From NCBI GenBank assembly GCA_963724695.1, contig CAVRVW010000008.1, positions 1-64,000 on the forward strand: DNA of 64,000 bases, read 5' to 3'. The DNA is from CAVQFD01 sp963724695. GTDB lineage: Bacteria; Acidobacteriota; Vicinamibacteria; Vicinamibacterales; CAVVIG01. The notes under the pieces were generated by a model. That model had not been told where the DNA came from, did no database searches, and worked only from the letters and a program-made list of their open reading frames with translations. How positions within the stretch are numbered: position 1 is the stretch's first letter; every line of letters begins with the position of its first letter. Positions 28,550 through 35,700 of the stretch are shown one piece after another. The translations under genes and the position numbers were made by a program.

Positions 28550-29519
28550 TGCGCGTACTGGTGACCGGCGGCGGCCGGCTTCATCGGCAGCCACCTGTCG
28601 GATTCGCTGCTTGGCCGACGGTGTCGAGGTTACCGCCCTCGACACGTTCGACGCCTTCTACGAGAGGCCGATCAAGGAACGGAACATCGCGGCCCATCGG
28701 CAGCACGCGGCTTGGCGACTCGTCGAAGCTGACATCCGCGATCTGCCGGCGCTTCGAAGTCAGTTGCGGGGCGACTACAGCGCGATCGTCCACCTCGCCG
28801 CAAAGGCCGGTGTGCGGCCCTCGATCGATGACCCGGTCACGTATCAGGACGTCAACGTCAAAGGCACCCAAAACCTTCTCGAGCTTGCGCGCGAGCGGAA
28901 GATCCGCGACTTCGTCTTTGCCTCCTCGAGCAGTGTCTACGGCGTCAACCCGCGGGTGCCGTGGAGCGAAGAGGATCACGTCCTTGAGCCGATCAGCCCT
29001 TACGCCAGCACGAAGGTGAGCGGCGAACTGCTCGGTCATGTCTACAGCCACTTGTACGGGCTCCGCTTCACGGCGCTCCGGCTGTTCACGGTGTATGGTC
29101 CTCGGCAACGCCCGGATCTCGCCATCCACAAGTTCGCGAAACTGATGCTGGCGGGGAAGGCCATTCCCATGTTTGGCGCGGGCACGACCCGCCGCGATTA
29201 CACGTTCGTTGCCGATATCGTCTCCGGTATCCGTGCCGCGATGAAGTACGACCGCACGCCATACGAAGTCATCAACCTCGGAAACAGCCAGACGTTGAGC
29301 CTCACGGAGATGGTCGCCGGGCTCGAAGCCGCACTGGGCACGAAAGCCCGGATCGAGCGATTGCCGGAGCAGCCGGGAGATGTGCCCCAGACGTGGGCGA
29401 ACATCCAGAAGGCCAGACGGCTTCTCGGGTTCGAGCCGCGCGTCAACTACCAGGAAGGCGTGAAGCGTTTCGTCGAGTCGCTGGCGGCGGCGGGCTCCGC
29501 CCCTGGCAATCGCGGGTAG
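28549..29519 (+). CDS. NAD-dependent nucleotide-sugar epimerase (one frameshift)
   Basis: ATG 28549. MRVLVTGG then, after one extra base near 28572, AGFIGSHLSDSLL complete the GxxGxxG NAD loop. ALDTFDAFYERPIKERNI resembles UDP-glucuronate 4-epimerases. Active-site residues are VFASSSSVYG (Ser/Thr) and ISPYASTKVSGE (YxxxK); ALRLFTVYGPRQRPDLAIHK and DYTFVADIVSGI are classic for the GAE/CapI group. About 323 residues. It probably epimerises C4 of a UDP-uronic acid, which fits the upstream dehydrogenase. It closes the Wbp-type operon; the next gene starts two bases after its stop. Confidence 0.85.
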
Positions 29520-29521
29520 TC

Positions 29522-30106
29522 ATGGCGCTGCGAATCGCGTTCGACATGGACGGAGTCCTGGCCGAGATGGACGGCGAGGCGGCGCGCCACGAGGGCCCGC
29601 GCCACTTCTGGCGCCACGTCGATGCAGCCGAGAATTTCTGGGAGTCCCTTCAGGAAATCGAGCCCGGCGCCGTCGCGAAGCTGGCGGCCATGGCCACGGC
29701 GCGGCGATGGGAGATCATCTTCCTGACCAAGCGCCCGCCAAGCGCCGGCGCGACCGCCCAGGTCCAGACGCAGCGCTGGCTCCAGAAGCACGGCTTCCTG
29801 CTCCCCAGCGTCTACGTGGTGCAGGGGTCGCGCGGCCTGATCGCGGCCGCCCTGCACCTCGATGTCGTCGTCGACGATCGTCCGGAAAACTGCGTCGACG
29901 TCGCATCGGATTCGACGGCCAGGCCCGTCCTGGTATGGCGCGCGGCGCCCCAGGATGTGCCCTCTGGCATCGCCAAACTGGGCGTCACCGTCGTCTCGTC
30001 GATGGACGAGTGCCTCACGCTGCTGGACCAGGCCGGGGCGCCCGCCACCAGGAAGGGCGGGGTCGTCGCGGCCATGAAGAAGCTGCTCGGCGGGTCAAGC
30101 CCTTAG
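29522..30106 (+). CDS. HAD-superfamily-like hydrolase, 5'-nucleotidase type
   Basis: 194 residues from ATG 29522. Motif I is IAFDMDGVLAEMDG (DxDGV), motif II IIFLTKRPPS (T), and a later acidic pair is LDVVVDDRPENCVD. This is the layout of the 5'(3')-deoxyribonucleotidase/NT5C-like HAD group with a C-terminal acid pair that binds Mg2+. The C-terminal 40 residues (LDQAGAPATRKGG) are a variable tail. Substrate unknown. It follows the epimerase by two bases, so it is in the same transcript, and it overlaps the convergent Dabb gene by four bases. This is the first gene after the indel-rich region and is free of frameshifts. Confidence 0.75.
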   Translation: MALRIAFDMDGVLAEMDGEAARHEGPRHFWRHVDAAENFWESLQEIEPGAVAKLAAMATARRWEIIFLTKRPPSAGATAQVQTQRWLQKHGFLLPSVYVVQGSRGLIAAALHLDVVVDDRPENCVDVASDSTARPVLVWRAAPQDVPSGIAKLGVTVVSSMDECLTLLDQAGAPATRKGGVVAAMKKLLGGSSP

Positions 30107-30438
30107 GCGCCCAGCTCGCCGGGCGTGACGATCTCGAAGTCGTAGACGAACCCGGCCGCGAGCGCCTTGTTGAAGTGCCCGCCGAGTTCCTCGTGCGCCG
30201 GGTGCTGCAGATAGGACTGCAGCCCGGCAAGGTCATCGAACTCGAGCACCGCGAGAAAATCCGCCGCGTCAGGCGCGCCCTGCTCGTAGCCGGCCCCGAA
30301 CCGCACGCGCCGGCCCACCCGGACCCCCCGGACGCTCGGAATTCGAGTCGTCGCGCGCTCGAAGGCCGCGACAAACGCCTCGCGATCAGCCTGATCGAGA
30401 TCCGGGCGAGCCTTGAACAGGACGATGTGGACCACCAT
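30103..30438 (-). CDS. Dabb (stress-responsive alpha/beta barrel) domain protein
   Basis: 111 residues from ATG 30438. MVVHIVLFKARPDLDQADRE is the typical Dabb opening (H-x-V-x-F-K), followed by GVRVGRRVRFGAGYEQ, FLAVLEFDDLAGLQSYLQHP and AHEELGGHF. Dabb proteins are small dimeric ferredoxin-like folds of mostly unknown function; some are enzymes in polyketide or aromatic pathways. No partner enzyme is adjacent. It lies 16 bases downstream of the YdcF-type gene on the same strand. Confidence 0.85.
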   Translation of the reverse strand: MVVHIVLFKARPDLDQADREAFVAAFERATTRIPSVRGVRVGRRVRFGAGYEQGAPDAADFLAVLEFDDLAGLQSYLQHPAHEELGGHFNKALAAGFVYDFEIVTPGELGA

Positions 30439-30454
30439 AGCCGGTTGCTCGATT

Positions 30455-31231
30455 TCAGAAACGGAACCACCCGCGCGCGGCGTAGTAGACGAGTCCCAGG
30501 GCCTCGTGGGCAACCTGTGCCCCTTCGTACAGACCGAGACCGCTTGGCAGCGCCCAATCGACGATCGAGAGGTTGTTGACAGGCGGCCGGGCGATCGCCG
30601 GCACCGCGTCGATCCCTGCCGCCTTGAACGTGCCGAGCGACCGGCGCATGTGGGTCTCCGAGGTCACGAGCACGGTCTGCCGGATCCCCAGTGACTTCAG
30701 CAGCGGCGCCACGATGACGGCCTCATCGTGCGTGTTCCTTGACTTGGTTTCCACCACGATGCGCGTTTCAGGCACACCCAGGCGCACGAGCGCATCGCGC
30801 ATCGTCTGGCCGGTGGGTTCGTCCGGATCATCCGGGTCGACGCGGCCGCCAGAGCTGATGACCCACGCCTGATCGATCAGCTTGAATACGCGCACCGCCT
30901 CCAGCACCCGCGTGGCGGCCGTCGGGTCGACAATCGAGAACTGGGCGTCTGCCCAGTCGCGGGCGGTGAAGCTGCCTGAGCCGAGCACGACGATGGCCGT
31001 GGGCGCGGACGACACATCCGATCGTTCGAAGGGCCGGAGCCCGGTGACCAAGAGGCGGCCGGCATTGTAAGTGATGCCGTAGATGCTGGCGCACGTGTAG
31101 AACACGAGGACCGAGGGCAGCAGCCGCCTCGCCAGACGCGAACCGGGCCGCGCCCGCAGCCACAGGATGCACACCAGCAGAAGGCACACCACCCCGCCGA
31201 CGGAGAAGATGTACCCGACGAACGCTGTCAC
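30455..31231 (-). CDS. YdcF/DUF218-family membrane protein
   Basis: Start GTG 31231 overlaps the upstream stop (GTGA); the frame is open further up, but only inside the repeat-rich gene before it. The 258-residue protein has two N-terminal membrane helices (FVGYIFSVGGVVCLLLVCIL and LLPSVLVFYTCASIYG), then the DUF218 core: APTAIVVLGSGSFTARD, AWVISSGGRVDPDD, VVETKSRNTHDEAVIVAPLL and VLVTSETHMRRS. The VVLG, SGG and E-x-x-S-x-N-T-x-E motifs define the ElyC/SanA/YdcF group implicated in envelope polysaccharide biogenesis. It probably sits in the inner membrane with its domain outside. Confidence 0.83.
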   Translation of the reverse strand: MTAFVGYIFSVGGVVCLLLVCILWLRARPGSRLARRLLPSVLVFYTCASIYGITYNAGRLLVTGLRPFERSDVSSAPTAIVVLGSGSFTARDWADAQFSIVDPTAATRVLEAVRVFKLIDQAWVISSGGRVDPDDPDEPTGQTMRDALVRLGVPETRIVVETKSRNTHDEAVIVAPLLKSLGIRQTVLVTSETHMRRSLGTFKAAGIDAVPAIARPPVNNLSIVDWALPSGLGLYEGAQVAHEALGLVYYAARGWFRF

Positions 31232-32271
31232 CTGCCGCCGCCGCGCTTGGGCGGAAACGGCCGGCCTCCACGCGGCTTTGGAGGCGCAGGTGGGTACCCC
31301 GCGCGATCCTTCGGGGCGTGGGCGTGCCCGTCGCGCGCCTTGGGCGGGCCGGAGCGATCGCCACCACCGCTTGCTTGGCCTGAGCGAGGCTGACCGGAAG
31401 GCGGCCGAGTCGAAGGGCCGGACCATGGGCGATCGCCGCGGGGCGGACCTCCGGCCTTGTTCTCCCACGGCTTGCGTTGCCCTGAGCTCGTCGAAGGGTC
31501 GCGCCAGGGCCGATCGCTTCTGGGAGCGCCCGGTGGTTTGCCGGACCACGGCCGATCCTGCCCTGAGCGAGGTTTGTCGGAGGACGGCCGAGTCGAAGGG
31601 TCGGACCAGGGCCGATCACCGCGTGAAGAAGCGCCGGGCGGCTTGCTGTGCCACGGCCGATTCCCCTTCGGAGCGCCCGCGGGCTTATCCCTCCACGGAC
31701 GGTCACCCTTCGGGCCGCCAGCAGGCTTGCCGTGCCAGGCCCGATCACCTTTGGGTTTGCCCGACCACGGCCGATCCTGCCCTGAGCGAGGCTTGTCGAA
31801 GGACGGCCGACTCGAAGGGTCGCCCTTTGGCTTGCCTTGTCCTGAGCGAGCATCGGAGGGCGGCCGAGTCGAAGGGCCCGACCATGGGCGGTCGCCGCGC
31901 GGCGGCCCACCGGTCCTGTTCTCCCATGGTTTGCTGTGCCCTGAGCGAGAGTCTGAGTGCGGGCGAGTCGAAGGGTGCTTTTTCTTGTGCTTGTCAAACC
32001 GCGCGCGTGGATCCTTGTGCTCGCCGCCAGGACGCCACTCCCGATCGCGGGGCGGCCCGGCCTTGCTGATGTCTCGTGCGTTCCGACCGGCCCACTGCGA
32101 CTGTTCCTGCGAGTCCCAGAGCTTGCCCCGCGCGAACCACTTCATCTCGATCACGGGGTTGGTTCGCCGCAGCTGCGCCAGGGTCGGCAGCAGCTCTTCC
32201 TGCTTCGCCGCCCGGAACGCGGTCGGTTTGCCGTCGATCAGGATGGTCCAGTAGGCGTAGCGTGGAGGCAC
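31228..32271 (-). CDS. Basic Pro/Arg/Gly-rich protein, repeat-expanded C-terminus
   Basis: 347 residues from ATG 32271. The first 75 residues (MPPRYAYWTILIDGKPTAFR, then LRRTNPVIEMKWFARGKLWD and GRNARD) look like a folded, conserved domain. The rest is a disordered run of short units such as GDRPWSG, RPSSDKPRSGQ and KPPGAP. Many of these units are encoded by copies of a genomic repeat (CCTTCGAC ... GCTCAGGG) lying in frame, so the tail seems to have grown by repeat insertion. High Arg/Lys/Trp content suggests nucleic-acid binding, an inference only. It is translationally coupled to the YdcF-type gene. A repeat at 32285 separates it from the NtrC-type regulator. Confidence 0.7.
   Translation of the reverse strand: MPPRYAYWTILIDGKPTAFRAAKQEELLPTLAQLRRTNPVIEMKWFARGKLWDSQEQSQWAGRNARDISKAGPPRDREWRPGGEHKDPRARFDKHKKKHPSTRPHSDSRSGHSKPWENRTGGPPRGDRPWSGPSTRPPSDARSGQGKPKGDPSSRPSFDKPRSGQDRPWSGKPKGDRAWHGKPAGGPKGDRPWRDKPAGAPKGNRPWHSKPPGASSRGDRPWSDPSTRPSSDKPRSGQDRPWSGKPPGAPRSDRPWRDPSTSSGQRKPWENKAGGPPRGDRPWSGPSTRPPSGQPRSGQASGGGDRSGPPKARDGHAHAPKDRAGYPPAPPKPRGGRPFPPKRGGGR
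31375..31985. repeat. TCGAAGGG / CCCTGAGCG repeat cluster inside a coding region
   Basis: On the plus strand the words GCCTGAGCGAGG, GCGGCCGAGTCGAAGGG or GACGGCCGAGTCGAAGGG recur near 31377, 31404, 31483, 31560, 31580, 31780, 31800, 31845, 31863 and 31941-31972. Pairs of CCTGAGCG and TCGAAGGG about 25-35 bases apart form incomplete palindromes. Each unit keeps the frame of the minus-strand gene, where it reads as (S/T)TRP.S(D/F)(K/A).RSGQ. One partial unit near 31485-31500 reads STSSGQ. Confidence 0.75.
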
Positions 32272-32284
32272 GGGGACATTCTAC

Positions 32285-32378
32285 GAGACTTGGGATTCAG
32301 GGATTTGGGATTCAGGGATTTGATTGGATCAATCAAATCCTAAGTCCCTGAATCCTGAAGTCCTAAGTCCTAAGTCTC
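32285..32378. repeat. Family A repeat (ACTTAGGATT palindrome), copy 1
   Basis: Left arm with GACTTGGGATTCAGGG units, centre TTTGATTGGATCAATCAAA (perfect apart from its middle), right arm with CCTAAGTCCCTGAATCC units. It lies between the basic-protein gene and the NtrC gene on the minus strand and overlaps the NtrC 3' end: the last codons CTT AGG ACT and the stop TAG (32363-32365) are part of the repeat. Confidence 0.8.
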
Positions 32379-33757
32379 TTGAGCTTTTCGACCAGTGTGG
32401 TTCGCTTGAAGTTGAGGAGCTTGGCCGCCTGACCTTTGTTGCCGCCGGTCCGCTCGAGCGCGCGCTCGATCAGCTCGCGCTCGATGCTGGCGATGTACGC
32501 GTCGAGGTCCATGCCGGCTTCCGGGAGCGAGACGCCTGATTCGAGGGGCGAGGGCACGGCCGCCAGGAGCTCTGGCGGGAGATCGTCCACATCGATCTGT
32601 GTCCGGCCGCCGCTGAACGCGACGGCCCGCTCGATCGTGTTCTCGAGCTGCCGCACGTTCCCCGGCCAGTGGTAGGCCATCATCCGGCGGATGGCCTCCT
32701 GCGACACCGTGAGCGGGGGACGCGCCACGCCCGGTCCGCCGACGAGCGCCTGGAACTTGTCCACGAAGTGCTGCGCGAGGAGCGGGATGTCCTCCTTGCG
32801 ATCCCGCAGCGCCGGCAACTGCACGGGGATGACGTTCAGCCGGTAGTAGAGATCCTCCCGGAACTGTCCGTCGGCCACCATCTTCGCCAGGTCGCTGTTG
32901 GTCGCGGCGATGACCCGCACGTCGACTTTCGTCGTGTTCGAGTCGCCCACCTTCTCGAACTCGCGCTCCTGCAGCACGCGCAGCAGCTTCATCTGGAGCG
33001 CCGTGCTCATCGTGCCCACTTCGTCGAGGAACAGCGTGCCTCGGTGCGCCTGCTCGAGCCGGCCCACACGGTTGCCCACCGCCCCGGTGAAGGCGCCGCG
33101 CACATGACCGAAGATCTCCGCCTCGAGCAACGTCTCCGGGATGGCGCTGCAGTTGAGCGCCACGAAGCGGTGCATCTTCCGGGGGCTGTTGTGGTGAATC
33201 GCGCGCGCCACCACTTCTTTTCCCGTTCCAGTCTCACCGGTCACGAGGATCGTGCTGCTCGTCGCCGTGACGGTCTCGAGCAGCTGGAAGAGCTTCTTCA
33301 TGGCCCGGCTCTTCCCGATGATCCCTTCGAACCGGTATCGCTCTTCGAGCTGCGCCCTCAGGTACGCGTTCTCGGACCGCAGCCGGCGCTGCTCGATGGC
33401 CGAGTTGAGCACGTGCATCAGCTCGTCGATCTGAAACGGCTTGCTCACGAAGTCCCGCGCGCCGCGCTTGATGGCTTCGACGGCATCCTTGACCGTCCCG
33501 TAGCCGGTGACCACGATGGCGATGATGTCGGGGTAGCGCCCAACGGCCGCCTCGATGACGGCGCCGCCGTCGATCCCCGGCAGGCGCAAGTCCGTGATGA
33601 GGATGTCGAAGGCAAAATCTGCCAGGCGCGCGAGGGCAGCCTCGCCAGAATCTGCCTGCTCGACCTGGAACCCGCGATCGGCCAGCTGCTCGGCGACGGC
33701 CTGCCGGAGGGCGGACTCGTCTTCGACGAGGAGCAAATGTTTCGCCTGGTCAGTCAT
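32363..33757 (-). CDS. NtrC-family response regulator (REC, AAA+, Fis HTH)
   Basis: 464 residues. Receiver: LLLVEDES (acidic pair), phospho-Asp D56 in LITDLRLPG, Lys106 in VSKPF. AAA+: Walker A GETGTGKE (174-181), canonical GAFTGA (221-226), GTLFLDEVG, REDLYYRLNVIPVQLP. C-terminal Fis-type helix-turn-helix: LERTGGNKGQAAKLLNFKR. It activates sigma-54 RNA polymerase when phosphorylated. The hybrid kinase at 35701 or a distant kinase may be its partner; no kinase is directly adjacent in operon. The C-terminus (LRT) and stop are provided by the adjacent family A repeat. A 15-base motif CGCCAATATTTTGAC lies just upstream (33768-33782) and recurs inverted near 34389. Confidence 0.93.
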   Translation of the reverse strand: MTDQAKHLLLVEDESALRQAVAEQLADRGFQVEQADSGEAALARLADFAFDILITDLRLPGIDGGAVIEAAVGRYPDIIAIVVTGYGTVKDAVEAIKRGARDFVSKPFQIDELMHVLNSAIEQRRLRSENAYLRAQLEERYRFEGIIGKSRAMKKLFQLLETVTATSSTILVTGETGTGKEVVARAIHHNSPRKMHRFVALNCSAIPETLLEAEIFGHVRGAFTGAVGNRVGRLEQAHRGTLFLDEVGTMSTALQMKLLRVLQEREFEKVGDSNTTKVDVRVIAATNSDLAKMVADGQFREDLYYRLNVIPVQLPALRDRKEDIPLLAQHFVDKFQALVGGPGVARPPLTVSQEAIRRMMAYHWPGNVRQLENTIERAVAFSGGRTQIDVDDLPPELLAAVPSPLESGVSLPEAGMDLDAYIASIERELIERALERTGGNKGQAAKLLNFKRTTLVEKLKRLRT

Positions 33758-33879
33758 TTACAGCAACCGCCAATATTTTGACATATCGCCGGGACGAAAC
33801 GCCAGCGCGAACCGCCGGGGTGCCTACTGAAGACTTGCGCAATGATGGCCGATACCCCTGTCAGGAGGCTAGACCGCCT

Positions 33880-34092
33880 GTGGAACGAAAAACCATCTCG
33901 ATCATGAAGGCCTGTGAGCTCGTTGGCGTGAGTCGGCGGACGATCTATAACTGGCTCTCGTCGGGCAAGATCGAATACGTCCGCACTGCGGGCGGTTCGG
34001 TCCGCATCTTTGTGGACACGCTCTGGCGCGATCCACACCGGACGGACCGCCCAGCTGCGGCCATGTGGCAGGAAGAGCGGAACCAGGCCTGA
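33880..34092 (+). CDS. Small MerR/excisionase-type HTH protein
   Basis: 70 residues. The start GTG 33880 is chosen because AGGAGG (33863-33868) lies 11 bases upstream; an in-frame ATG further up (33778) has no such site. MERKTISIMKACELVGVSRR then TIYNWLSSGKIEYVRTAGG is a winged helix-turn-helix of the helix_turn_helix_17/BldC-AlpA type, with an A-x-x-L-V-G-V-S-R-R-T-I-x-N-W recognition region and a wing. Such proteins act as small transcription factors or excisionases; no integrase is near, so a regulator is more likely. Its TGA overlaps the next ATG, so it is co-translated with the DHp-like protein. Confidence 0.8.
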   Translation: MERKTISIMKACELVGVSRRTIYNWLSSGKIEYVRTAGGSVRIFVDTLWRDPHRTDRPAAAMWQEERNQA

Positions 34093-34349
34093 TGGCCACT
34101 CCGCTCTCCGTCGAACAGCTGCTGTCGAGGAGACCGATGGACGAATCTCCCGAGCTGCGTCTCCTGTTCCATCGCTTGAACAACCAGCTCGGGATCATCC
34201 TTGCGCACGCGGAGCTGCTCGAAGCGAAAGCCTCGGACGACGCCAGCCGCGCCCGCGCCTCCCAGGTCGTGACCAGCGCGCTCGAAGCCATGGGCACGGC
34301 GAAAGAAATCCGCACCACCCAGAATCGTCTTTCAGACTCGATTCTGTAA
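34092..34349 (+). CDS. DHp-like protein without ATPase domain
   Basis: 85 residues from ATG 34092. The central part ELRLLFHRLNNQLGIILAHA followed by ELLEAKA resembles the H-box helix of histidine kinases (H-x-L-N-N-x-L) and of Spo0B-like or SpoIIAB-associated helices, with His in a plausible phospho-acceptor place. There is no HATPase domain, so it cannot autophosphorylate. It could be a histidine phosphotransfer or dimeric scaffold protein. The gene is coupled to the HTH gene and lies 264 bases before the FliA-type sigma gene. The functional reading is inference. Confidence 0.6.
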   Translation: MATPLSVEQLLSRRPMDESPELRLLFHRLNNQLGIILAHAELLEAKASDDASRARASQVVTSALEAMGTAKEIRTTQNRLSDSIL

Positions 34350-34613
34350 TCACCCCGTCAAATTTCCGACACACAGACCGCGGGTTTCGTCAAATTATTG
34401 GCGAAATTCGCGGCTCTTCGACCTACATCCCCCTGTCGAGTCGCAATCTGAGATCATCCGCAACCAATTACAAAATAACCCACTTACCCAATTACTCAAT
34501 TCGCCGGTGGTGGGTTCCGGAACACAGGCTCGGCAATTGGTATCGCCGTTGCGATAAGGCGCAACGCTACGCCGCTTCGGCAATCGCCGAGGGGTGCTCA
34601 GGGGGATCGAAGA
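34350..34613 (+). promoter_or_regulatory. Upstream region of the sigma factor with repeated CGTCAAATT motif
   Basis: CGTCAAATT occurs twice in direct orientation, at 34356 (CCGTCAAATTTCCGACA) and at 34388 (TCGTCAAATTATTGGCGAA), 32 bases apart, about three helical turns. The second is followed by its partial inverted complement GGCGAAA. The 15-base word GTCAAATTATTGGCG (34389-34403) matches, with one change, the inverse of the word just upstream of the NtrC start (33768-33782). These look like operator sites for a common regulator. The region is AT-richer than its surroundings and contains no ORF. Confidence 0.45.
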
Positions 34614-35555
34614 ATGCGCGTTCAGACTGTCTCTTCCGCCAGCCAGAACCGCCGGATCGTCGCCGGCCTGCCGTTTGTCGAGTCGCTCGCGCGCCGCATG
34701 GCGGCGTCGATGCCGAATTCGATCGACATCGGGGATCTCGTTCAGGACGGCGTCCTGGGCCTGATCGATGCGGCACACCGCTTCGACGAGGACCGGGGCA
34801 TCAAGTTCGAAACCTTTGCCGAACGCCGCGTTCGCGGCGCCATGATTGACGCGCTCCGCCGCGACGCCTGGCCCCGGGGCGTTCGCCGCCAGCGCCGCGA
34901 GCTCGACGCCGCGCGCGAGACGCTCCGACGCGAGCTCGGCCACGAGCCGTCGCTCGCCGACCTCGCCGCCAAAGTCGGCTCCGACGAAAAGCGCCTGAGC
35001 CGCACCATCGTCCGCATCAACACGATCGAGTCCACCTCGCCGCTCAACACGGGCGAGCACGTTGACGAGTCCTCGCTGCCGCCGGCGCTCGTTCCCTCGG
35101 AACCTGATTCTCCCCATCGCGCGTACGAGAAGGCCGAAACACGCGACCGCGTGCGCACCGCCATTGCCGCGCTCCCGTGGCGCGAGCGCAAGGTCATCAG
35201 CCTCTACTACTACGGCGAGGTGACGATGAAGGAAATAGGCGCCGAGATCGGCGTCAACGAGTCGCGCGTGTCGCAGCTCCATGCCCGCGCCATCCGCCGC
35301 CTGCGCGAAACGCTCGGCGAGATGCGGCCCGAGCACGTCGCCGAGATGCGCAAGGCGCTTCTCGAGTTCGCGACGAAGAAGCCGGTCATGGCCAAGGCGG
35401 CTCTGCCCGATCCGCGCGAAGAGACGTTGGCCAACCCGGCCGCAATCGTCCTGCCGTACAAGAAGCCGGCAGCGGCCAAGCTCTCACGGCTGCCCCGTAC
35501 AGCGACGGCATTCAAGGGCGGCCGCTCACGCCAGGCCGTCGCGGCCGCGCGGTAA
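34614..35555 (+). CDS. FliA/WhiG-type sigma factor with long C-terminal tail
   Basis: 313 residues from ATG 34614. Region 2: SIDIGDLVQDGVLGLIDAAH, RFDEDRGIKFETFAERRVRG and AMIDALRRDAWPRGVRRQRR; region 3: LGHEPSLADLAAKVG; region 4: ALPWRERKVISLYYYGEVTM, KEIGAEIGVNESRVSQLHAR. This is the sigma-28 group 3 layout, used for flagellar, sporulation or stress regulons. No flagellar gene or FlgM-type anti-sigma factor is nearby. A further 85 residues after region 4 (AEMRKALLEFATKKPVM and a basic, Ala/Pro-rich end) are not part of the family core. A serine phosphatase gene (40988) not far away could act in a partner-switch on such a factor, but no STAS protein is present. Confidence 0.88.
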   Translation: MRVQTVSSASQNRRIVAGLPFVESLARRMAASMPNSIDIGDLVQDGVLGLIDAAHRFDEDRGIKFETFAERRVRGAMIDALRRDAWPRGVRRQRRELDAARETLRRELGHEPSLADLAAKVGSDEKRLSRTIVRINTIESTSPLNTGEHVDESSLPPALVPSEPDSPHRAYEKAETRDRVRTAIAALPWRERKVISLYYYGEVTMKEIGAEIGVNESRVSQLHARAIRRLRETLGEMRPEHVAEMRKALLEFATKKPVMAKAALPDPREETLANPAAIVLPYKKPAAAKLSRLPRTATAFKGGRSRQAVAAAR

Positions 35556-35571
35556 ACGAGAGGTCGCGGAG

Positions 35572-35692
35572 GAGACGGAGACAACGGATTCACACGGAGA
35601 AGCGGAGAAGCGGAGTTCTTCTTCGGAAACCAAAATGAACTCCGTGTCTCCGTTACTCCGTGTGAGACCGCTGCCTCCGTCAGCTCCGCTGA
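35572..35692. repeat. Family E repeat (ACGGAG/CTCCGT hairpin)
   Basis: TCACACGGAGAAGCGGAG ... GAGTTC (35590-35618) is matched by the inverse GAACTCCGTGTCTCCG ... CCGTGTGA (35636-35664) with a handful of mismatches and a loop of about 18 bases. It fills the gap between the convergent sigma factor and hybrid kinase genes and may serve as a bidirectional terminator. No second copy was seen in the window. Confidence 0.7.
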
Positions 35693-35700
35693 CTCAGGCA

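Noticed and set aside
31375..31985. TCGAAGGG repeat cluster as a CRISPR array
   Set aside because: Units vary in length and sequence, spacers are not unique or regular, and the units lie in frame in a coding region; no cas genes are present.
33880..34092. Small HTH protein as excisionase of a mobile element
   Set aside because: No integrase, attachment-site repeat or other phage gene is nearby; its coupling to a signalling-type gene fits a regulator better.
34614..35555. FliA-type sigma factor as evidence of a flagellar cluster
   Set aside because: No flagellar, chemotaxis or FlgM-like genes are in the window.
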